DNA of 64,000 bases, from contig NW_026570252.1 of assembly GCF_019649055.1 (NCBI RefSeq), positions 248,001 to 312,000 on the forward strand. Direction: 5' to 3'. Both the position numbers and the translations under genes were made by a program. The notes under the pieces are model-generated. The model had not been told where the DNA came from, did no database searches, and worked only from the letters and a program-made list of their open reading frames with translations. How positions within the stretch are numbered: the first letter of the stretch is position 1; each line of letters starts with the position of its first letter. Below are positions 56,547 to 64,000 of this stretch, in pieces. Source of the DNA: Paramacrobiotus metropolitanus (taxonomy: Eukaryota; Tardigrada; Eutardigrada; Parachela; Macrobiotidae).

Positions 56547-57497
56547 TCACGCACCGACGAGTGTCTGATGCGCCGCTTTACGCAGATCATGTTGCGCAGT
56601 GAGGAACATTAGCGGATCCAGCAGCGACTGCAACATAATCAAGATCGCCGTGGCCATCTGAAAAGTGTTGATGCGCAGTTGTGTAATGTAGAAGATGTTC
56701 GCCGGTGTCCAGATCACCACCATATTAACCGTCAATAAGGTCAAGATATAGATGGACTGTGAGCGGCGTTTTTTAATACGCTGATAATCCGAATCCGATG
56801 TCTCCGCCGTTCCATGCGAAGCGACACGATTCGAGCGCATCATCCAGCGTTTTCTGCGATACAAAAAGAGGAACACGGGATAACTCAACACAATGAGAAT
56901 CTCCGGAAGTAAATACAGTACGGCGTTGACAGCGGCCATCCACTGCAGCAGCGGGCGTGCAGCCGCAGAAAAGGCACAGGTTTGATCGTTTATCGGCTTA
57001 CGATACGCCGCGTCCATAATAATTCCCGGGACAACGAACACCACGATTAGCAAAACTAGCGCTGCGGTTATCCGCAGCGAGAGAGGTTTCGTGTTCTTTT
57101 CTTTGTACGATACCGGGTGTACCACCGCCCAGATGCGGTTGGCGTAGATGACCACGTGGTACGTTAAGAGAAACGCAGCTAAAATGGTCAAAATAAGCAG
57201 TTTAACGACACAGAAAGGGCGGACGTAGGGAGCTGGGAGAACGTCTTTAATCAACATGAACGTTTGACTGCGGATGATACCGTTGAGGACGTGGGCGCTG
57301 GCTAGAATAATGACATAGACGCCGAAGGGCGTGATGACCGGGACGCGGTAGCGGTACAGATACAGCACGAAGGCGTTGACAATGACGCCACTGACGCAGA
57401 TGACCGTGGAGCAAGTGTCCATCCATTTCCAGTTTTCTAATACGGAATAGGTACCGTTAAAATTAACGGGTCCCCAGCGCACAGATGTATTATTCAT
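56547..57497 (-). CDS. rhodopsin-like GPCR, tandem copy 3
   Basis: Single exon, 316 residues, the most diverged of the three. The N-terminus is shorter (NNTS and NGTY sites). The TM core is conserved: GVIVNAFVLYLY, LASAHVLNGI, YANRIWAVVHPVSYKE, VVIWTPANIF and DPLMFL. Extracellular loop 2 and TM5 differ most (PINDQTCAFSAAARPLLQWM), which is where ligand-binding differences usually arise. The C-tail ends at GA without the terminal Arg residues of copies 1 and 2. It lies 552 bases downstream of the permease stop on the same strand. That spacing and order, permease then receptor, is echoed in the other two units. Confidence 0.85.
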   Translation of the reverse strand: MNNTSVRWGPVNFNGTYSVLENWKWMDTCSTVICVSGVIVNAFVLYLYRYRVPVITPFGVYVIILASAHVLNGIIRSQTFMLIKDVLPAPYVRPFCVVKLLILTILAAFLLTYHVVIYANRIWAVVHPVSYKEKNTKPLSLRITAALVLLIVVFVVPGIIMDAAYRKPINDQTCAFSAAARPLLQWMAAVNAVLYLLPEILIVLSYPVFLFLYRRKRWMMRSNRVASHGTAETSDSDYQRIKKRRSQSIYILTLLTVNMVVIWTPANIFYITQLRINTFQMATAILIMLQSLLDPLMFLTAQHDLRKAAHQTLVGA

Positions 57498-58048
57498 GGT
57501 TATTGCGTGGACAAGAACGGTTTACGCTTTGTGTGCAACAGGATTACTTGTTAACCTTTAAGTAATCGTGGTGGCGACAAAATAATATTATCCTCCTGAA
57601 CGTTAAATTGCACCTGTACAAACCGCGCGTTGCCGGTGTCTCTTATGCTTACGTCTTAGTGAACCGTGCAACAAAAAGCAGCAAACTGGTCAATGCTTAG
57701 GAAGTAGTTCGTTTTGCGTTACCGGGATACCGTCGCCGGAAACACCTGCTCCATTTACACGGCCTCCAATTAAATGTCCTTGCTCATGCATACCGATTCG
57801 CGTAACTGAATGTTCAAAGGCGCAGTATTGCGCACAAACGACAGATGTCGGTCGGAATGCTGTTAAATATAGAGAGACGCACCTGTGATACGGACTATCC
57901 TATGTAGTTACCAGTGAAGCGTAATTTTTCTTTCGAGTGTCTTGTTTTTGAGCTGACTTACGAGAGTATCTTTATTAGCCTTGTTTCTGCATTTTACCAG
58001 GAAAGACTGGCTGAGAAGCATGTGTCTCGCTTGGCATTACCGTGCCAA
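57498..58048. other. spacer between permease stop and GPCR3 start
   Basis: Must hold the permease 3' end and the GPCR3 promoter. CACCTGTGATACGG near 57880 is conserved in the other tandem units. No further element identified. Confidence 0.5.
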
Positions 58049-61000
58049 TTAACCGCAAAAAGAAACATAGCAGCGCTTCCATACCGGCAGCTGCGCGTGC
58101 GCTGCTCTTTCTTCCGCTAGAACATCCTTCAAATCGATGTCTCTTCTTCCGCTCAACAGATCGATGGTTTCCGTCTTTAACAGGAAAAATCGGTCGCTGC
58201 TGCCCTTGCCGGTAACCATAAACGGTGTTTTCTTCCATAATTTCCATATCACAAAGAACAGCAAGGTCACTGGTGCAGCCAGATACGCTTTGAAGAAGAC
58301 TTCCCATGGACTATCGTTGGACCCGCCCAACGGTGCAACGGCGAGGTAGAATTGCCCGATTAATACGGCGACGTTGAAGATGATCCCCCACCACGAACCC
58401 CAGACACCGAATGTCGCCCGGAAGGGGAGCTCGTCCAGCGTGTGACCTTGGGCTTTCCATGCCTAAGGTATTGCCAAGAATGCTTTCATTAACCAAGAAC
58501 GAAAGTTAAAAATTCACAGGAATCTTTCGCTCATCAAAAATAAAAGTTACAGATTCGAAGGAATTCTTTCATTATTCAAGAACAACAATTACGGGTCCAA
58601 CCGTTCAAGAAATATTTCTTCTTTCGGTAATGAATGTTAAAGGTTCAATGGATTTCATTACTAAAGAAATAAAATTATGGGTTCGAGGAATGTTTCGTTG
58701 AACGAAGAGGAATGTTAAAGGTTTTAAAGAACTTTTCAATAATCATGGTCCATCGATGAAATTAGAGGCTTGAAGGACTGTTTTCGTTAACCAGGAACGA
58801 AAGTTAGAGGCTCAAAGCTGATCACATACCTGTCGGAACCGGATATGCGCCCAGCAGATGGACGCCCAGGTGAATATGGTGGATAACCCGGAGATGGCCA
58901 AGAGCCAGTTAAAGATGGTATCAGAAGCGGCAGTTTCGTTGATGAACGCTAGAAGCCCGATGACCAGAGCGATGATGATGGCGAAGAGCGGACGGCCCTG
59001 TCGGTCGACATACCCCAAGAACTTCGGAGCCTGGCCTTGGTGGGCCATGGCGCACAGGGTCCGGGATGACCCGTACACGGAAGAGTTTCCCACCGAAAGC
59101 ACCGACACCAGGATAACGCCGTTGAAAATGGACGGGAGAACTTTGATTCCGGCTTCGTTGATGGCGATGACGAAGGGTGAGGCGGTGATGTCGACGGAGG
59201 AGTTGGCGTTGAGGAGTTGCGGGTGGTTGAAGGGGACCAGGAGGCCGACGAGGAACAGAGAGACGATGTAGAAGATTGTGACGCGCCAGAAAACTTGTTT
59301 CGTGGCTCGCGGGAGGGTTTTCCGCGGATTGGCGGACTCCGCGGCGGCTAAACCAACCAGTTCCGTACCTCCAAATGCGAAGGCTCCGGTGACAAAAATA
59401 GAGATAAATCCGAGGAACCCGTTGTTAAAAGCTCCTGGTTCGGACCTAAGAAAATCCCATTAGTTTTATTTTTTTTGCGGTAAGGAGCTTCATTTACCAT
59501 GTCTTGACTCCACGATAACCGCCCTGGGGTGCGCCTCCGCAGTCAATAACCACGGCCAGCACGATGAACCCGAGTACCGCGATGACTTTGATCATGGAGA
59601 ACAGGAACTCCGCCTCGCCGTAACCTTTAACCCCGAAGAAGTTGATGATTATGATGGCGACGAGGAAGGCGCCGATCCAATACCCCGAATTAATTTGCCC
59701 ATCCGTCCAGTAGTTGATGGTGATGGCGGAGGCTGTTAGTTCCAGCGGGAGAACCACCAGCCACTGCAGCGCATAGTTCCAGCCCATGGCAAAACCCCAG
59801 GCCGGGTCGATGAAGCGGCTGGCGTAGACGGAGAAGGAACCGGCAATCGGGTACATCACCGCTAATTCGCCCAGCGCCATCACCACGTTGAAGAGCATGG
59901 AGCCGATCAGGGCGAAACCGATGAGGAGGGAGGCGGGGCCGCCTTGGGCGAGGACCCCACCGGAGCCGATGAAGAGACCGGTGCCGATGGCTCCACCCTG
60001 AGTATCATTAAGCCAACTAATTACGTGCGTTCTTCGTATTATGATATCGGACTTTATTGCTCAAATCAATGCTACAATACACAAATTTAAAGAAGAAAAA
60101 CACGCTAAACTATAACAGAAAAATTTCGTTCAGCTTATCCAGTCCTTCCATCGTGCCCAGCACTGACGCCGCATTTCCCCGTTGAATTTCTATGGACAAA
60201 CGCTGCCGCAGAAATTCGTGCGAGCGTGCTTCTCTGATGTGCTTCTCGTATTATTAGCAGTCAATTTCTTACATTAGTTGGGTTTTCTTAGGTGCCTTAA
60301 AGCTTACCAAAGTTTTTCACGTTTTCATGTGTCTTGAAACTATTTAAGGTTTCTTAAATTTGTTTAAATTTTTTTAAGTTTTCTTAAATTTTTTTAAAGT
60401 TGTTTTTTAAGTTTTTTTTTATGAATTTTTTAATTTCTTAAGAGAAATGTTGCTGAACACATACAATAGCAATCATCTGCATGTGGCGGTTCTTGAGTTC
60501 GTGCTTGAGACCGATATTGCCGGTGCCGGAAGGCAGCGGTTTAGGAGTGTTACTCTCGGGATCCTTCTCGTGATCAGCGGGAATTGGGTGACCGTGGACA
60601 TCCTTCACCGGCTGACTGGGATCCATGGGTTTAAACGAGTCAATGTAGTCGCGAACCCAGCGTTTGTAAAAAGGAACCTTGTTCTCCGGCTGCAAGTAAT
60701 GAAGTTCTAAAATGTTACCTTTTTTGTAACGATTGCGTAAATGGGCTGCATCTCGCTTAAAGTTCTTATGATTCTATTTTACTAAATAAATTTATTTTTG
60801 AAAGTGCACCCATCTGGAGGAGACGCTTAGTAATGATCTTATAAGAGCGTTCAGTATTCTGCAGTTGATCTCGTAAAAAAACAGTATCATCGAAGCAGCT
60901 AAAATGCAACAAAAACGCACCTGCTCAAAAAATATTAAGTTTTAGACGACTTTGCGTAGTTAATCGCCAAGCGCCGAAATGGGCAATCCAGAAACTTTTG

Positions 61001-61327
61001 AAAGTCACTTACTGGTGTATAGTGCCACCGCACTACAATTTTGCCGATATTCTTACAGTTAGGTGAAAAAAGCGGCTGTTGATGATTACATGATTACGCA
61101 TTTAGTAGATAATCTGATGCTTGATATGGTATTTTTATTATATTGCTATCATACTTCTTTTTTTATTTATTATTATTATAATACAATTATAATTCCTTCA
61201 ACGAATCACCACTTGTTGTATCTGTACATACCGTCATAATTGACAGATCACTGCCGGTGGAGGAGGACGACAGCCGGTAGAAACGGTTCTGGCCTTTATT
61301 GGCCGGCGGCGGCACAGTGTTGTCCAT
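58049..61327 (-). CDS. fungal-type (YAT family) amino acid permease, five exons
   Basis: Exons 61327-61232, 60689-60465, 59997-59498, 59445-58830 and 58462-58049 join in frame (GT-AG throughout) to 616 residues. The start ATG sits in AAGGATGGAC. A hydrophilic N-terminus leads to [16 protein letters not shown], then the signature [14 protein letters not shown] split exactly by intron 2 (after MIAI). Twelve hydrophobic segments follow, with FRAMES such as [65 protein letters not shown] and [19 protein letters not shown]. These are typical of fungal amino acid permeases that import amino acids with protons across the plasma membrane. Animal amino acid transporters do not normally carry this set. 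Substrate cannot be read off. Introns are 542, 467, 52 and 367 nt. Decayed copies of the last exon sit beside GPCR1 and GPCR2. Horizontal origin is an inference. Confidence 0.92.
60110..60245 (-). pseudogene. retroelement RT tail, fragment 5, in permease intron 2
   Basis: Reads [20 protein letters not shown], then [16 protein letters not shown] and a stop, the clearest version of the terminal motif in the window. It lies on the permease's coding strand inside intron 2, where it is spliced out. Confidence 0.6.
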
Positions 61328-61619
61328 CCTTGGATCGGCAGGGTGTTATTCTTCCAGGCAGAAAGCAGAAATACAGATCCGATCCGATGGCGAACACACG
61401 GCCTTCAATGCTGGGTGATTGCTAATCACAATCAACGGCGACTGGATGTTCTACCCACCAGCATGAATATTTCTTGCATTAACTCGCGCAAATTGCTCCG
61501 ACGTTATCGACAACATGGACCTCTGTACTGACTGTACGCGGGATGTTTTGAAAGGACGCTTTGTTGCGGTGGACAAGGACTTATCTGCCATTCAGCCGAT
61601 TCTATTCACCCGCGTGTCA
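61328..61619. other. upstream flank of the permease
   Basis: Should contain the permease promoter and 5' UTR. A plus-strand frame (from an ATG near 61515, about 48 residues, MDLCTDCTRDVLKGRF…) overlaps the start of the region below; I could not relate it to a family. Confidence 0.4.
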
Positions 61620-62920
61620 CGGCTGAGTGGAAAAACCGGTGCTCTTATCAGTCAAGGTTAGACGGCCGTCATCCACAATATAATACACGCTGCGCTTGTT
61701 GTAATGAGTGTCTGATAAGGTGGCATCGTAAATCATACGTACTTCCATGAGGAAAATCGCTGTAGTTCTGCTGCACAGCTTTTACTATTGAACAGAAATA
61801 TTCCGTTTCCGCCACCGTCTATTAAAGTACTGCTTAAACGCAACGGAGAGATTCTCTGTCCATGGTAGTCATACGCATTTGAAAGCCCATAATGGCTGGT
61901 AATGCAAAACCACAACCGGTGTTCTTAATGAAAACAGAAAGAATCGGTTTATCCGTACGCACCAGAGTTAATGTTGGCTTTGCCATTATTTTAATATTTC
62001 ACTGATCTGCTCAGCGTGTCTGATAAGCTAGCAGTCCGAAGCAAACGGAATAAGTACCGAACCGACTAACTTTATTGTTAATTTTACCAGCAGCAATCAG
62101 AGTATGCAGTTGCACCCGTAATAAACGCAACTGATAAAAGGAGCTCGCTGAGATGTTGGAATTTTCGAGTATGCGGAAAACCCGTGGCTAAATTTCTAGT
62201 AGCAGAAGTCATGAAATGCGAGCTACGACTCCTCATTCTAACGAGCATCCCTCACTCCTATTGACGAAATATCCGGCACTGATCATTGGTCACCAGGGCG
62301 GTATTGCGCAATTGTTTCTGGGTTTACAGATATAAGAGTCTAGTCTGTATTTTGGAGAAACATAGTGATGCATAATATTTGGCATATTTTTCAGCAGGCA
62401 GTAGGCAAATTTTTTGTGCCTCTCAGCTTTTACTTCTGGAAAAATCAATTGTGTGTTTTTCTGATAAAAGGGAATCCGCATTGATCCATGACCCCGCGGG
62501 CCGGTCATGGGACACCGAGACGAGCAACTGGGGAGCTGCCATGATGTCGCTCCTCCCGCGCTTTATCAGCGAAACGTGGGCCGGGATTAACATCGTCCGC
62601 TGAAGGCGCTGCTTTTCCACATAATCTTCGTACAAGTATTTACCCAATTCGTTATTGCAACGCTTGGTGTTCCTTTGTTTTGCGAGATGCACGATACCGA
62701 GTAGCTGCCGATGGCCTGATTTGTGTTACTGGTTATGTAACGGGGCGAAAATGACGTAAAAGCTGTACGACAAATTTCGGCTTGAATTACAACTCTGCTG
62801 TATCGACTGTAAACAACATATTTTATGGTGTCACGACCTGGCGTATAGTTTATTAGCAGCCAGGGAGCTGCTCGAAGGCAGACTAAATATCGTAACACAT
62901 CTGACAGCCACAATGGCAAC
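61620..62920 (-). pseudogene. decayed coding region of unknown family upstream of the permease
   Basis: Several minus-strand stretches read as plausible protein but in shifting frames. About 62180-62000: QLHTLIAAGKINNKVSRFG…LLAYQTR, then two stops. About 61990-61840, same frame: MAKPTLTLVRTDKPILSVFI, then NTGCGFALPAIMGFQM. About 61760-61630: MIYDATLSDTHYNKRSVYYI, then VDDGRLTLTDKSTG. Farther upstream (62290-62900) similar protein-like pieces occur (for example FPEVKAERHKKFAYCLLKNM). Stops and at least two frameshifts indicate decay. I recognise no domain, and chance cannot be excluded for individual pieces. Confidence 0.3.
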
Positions 62921-63002
62921 TACTGTTGCCATGCCACTGCGTCACAATGGGATACAATTTTTCCACACCATACTTTGATTATTTCTGTTTCTGTTTAAGG
63001 AA

Positions 63003-63510
63003 AACGGCCCGGTGCATTTTTATGAAAAAGGGTGCCATAAATGGGATACATACACTAATTCGCGCACTTCGAATCACTTTTTGTAATGCTTTATGTCATT
63101 CTAAAGCTAAATGATTTGTATAGTGTGTTCTGAAAACCGTTTGCGAGCGCAACACCCGGTTGCCGAGATATGGCGAACAAAAATGGGTGAAGCGTTTAAA
63201 TGCATTCTTGTGTACCAAAAGTCTGGTTATTACCCGATCTTCTTGATACTTTGCTGCGAAAGACATATGGCCATAAAGTCGAAAGTGAGCTACTATCAGA
63301 TACCTTTGCATTTGTATCCGATTTTAAAATGAATTACAAAGATTTTGAAATCCATTTTAAAATTATTGGAAAGTGCTACGAACCTGAATTGATTCACTTT
63401 CGACTTTATGACCATGTGCCTTTTACAGCAAAGTTTCAAGAAGATCGGGTAATAACCAGACTTTTGGTACTCAACATTGCATTTAAACTTTTCACCCAAT
63501 TTAGTTCGTA
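63003..63510. mobile_element. foldback element, copy 3 (diverged, right end truncated)
   Basis: The left arm begins near AAGGAAAACGGCCCGGTGCA and follows copies 1 and 2 through AATTCGCGCACTTC, GAAAACCGTTTGCGAGCGCA and GTACCAAAAGTCT. The right arm (from about 63390) is recognisable to GCATTTAAACTTTTCACCC near 63495 and then stops. The outer part of the right arm is missing. Confidence 0.7.
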
Positions 63511-64000
63511 AGATTCATTGCGACTCAAGTAGCGCACATTTCGATGCTTTTGAGTGATTAGTAAAAAACGGTTTTATCGGGTGTCCACAAGTGCGTCCTG
63601 GTTGGCCATTAAAATTAACTGGTATCGCCAGTCCGATGAAAAGAAAATAACGCCGTAAATGGTTTCTGGTTATTACGAACATTTCTTGAGTCAATGTATG
63701 GTAACTGCGGCAGAAATTCCAAAGCCCGAGGCTGCGCTGCTTAAACCTAGATCGAGCTGGATACTGTTTTTATTTCATTACCATCACTCGTTCGTGCGTT
63801 AACACTACCGCGGCCTTGTAATTGCCTCCAGCAATTGTGGCACTATATCCGCTGTACAGCGGTTTTAATTGGAATTGATCGGCGGAAGACGGTTGTTGCG
63901 GTTAAGGAACAGAGCGGGAATTTACAGGAATTTACTATGCCTTGCGGTGAAAAGTTGCCTTGAAGAACGCGACATTTATATACGATACTGAAATAACGCA
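63511..64000. other. intergenic end of window, nothing recognised
   Basis: No coding motif or repeat boundary could be supported up to the window end. Confidence 0.45.

Noticed and set aside
60438-60695. Permease start at 60695
   Set aside because: The frame begins with TTG and lies on a splice acceptor (TTGCAG). A true ATG with an in-phase donor is found at 61327, giving a normal N-terminus.
1-64000. CRISPR arrays, bacterial operons, rRNA genes
   Set aside because: No regular spacer arrays, ribosome-binding-site-led gene strings or rRNA-like conserved sequence were seen; spliced genes point to a eukaryotic nucleus.

Overview
This window looks like nuclear DNA of a small invertebrate animal. 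It is moderately AT-rich, its introns follow GT-AG and are often very short (44 to 70 nt for several), and it carries a metazoan-type Spartan (SprT) protease, rhodopsin-like GPCRs and many non-autonomous transposons. An intron-containing amino acid permease of the fungal YAT type suggests a lineage known for acquired genes. A tardigrade is my best guess, but the sequence alone does not prove it. No rRNA, tRNA, CRISPR or bacterial operon was seen. || Layout. 1-6.1 kb is AT-rich and almost geneless. 6.1-9.65 kb (+) holds a complete four-exon Spartan-like gene whose C-terminus is a Pro/Ala/Tyr repeat. 10.4-19.4 kb, 32.1-33.9 kb and 40.2 kb hold a dispersed family of small secreted/membrane proteins that I do not recognise: loci A, B and C on the minus strand, D on the plus strand, and a broken fragment E. 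Their plan is signal peptide, short ectodomain, phase-2 intron, Ser/Thr/Asn-rich linker and one or two membrane helices. B and C read intact; A and D have frame breaks. || 21.8-31.1 kb is a stack of nested repeats. A block of about 1.1 kb occurs twice. The second copy is split by a 785-bp TTA-flanked MITE and by a 4.3-kb DIRS-like tyrosine-recombinase retrotransposon, itself damaged by a stop and a frameshift. 33.9-43 kb is repeat-rich and contains a TTAA-flanked piggyBac-type MITE. || 43.0-61.3 kb (minus strand) is a tandem array. Three intact single-exon GPCR genes are separated by decayed copies of the last exon of the amino acid permease. The complete five-exon permease sits at the end of the array. 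Inside the array are an 837-bp hAT-type MITE with a perfect 8-bp target duplication and a 1.1-kb inverted-repeat structure holding a (Lys-Lys-Pro)n minisatellite. 61.6-64 kb has decayed coding-like sequence and a third copy of a foldback element. || How the parts relate. The protein-coding genes have unconnected jobs: DNA-protein crosslink repair, receptor signalling, amino acid import and unknown small membrane proteins. What ties the window together is duplication. The GPCR and permease tail were copied together, the small-membrane-protein loci were copied with their introns, and mobile elements have inserted into introns and older repeats, often leaving an unoccupied relative nearby that allows the insertion to be dated.
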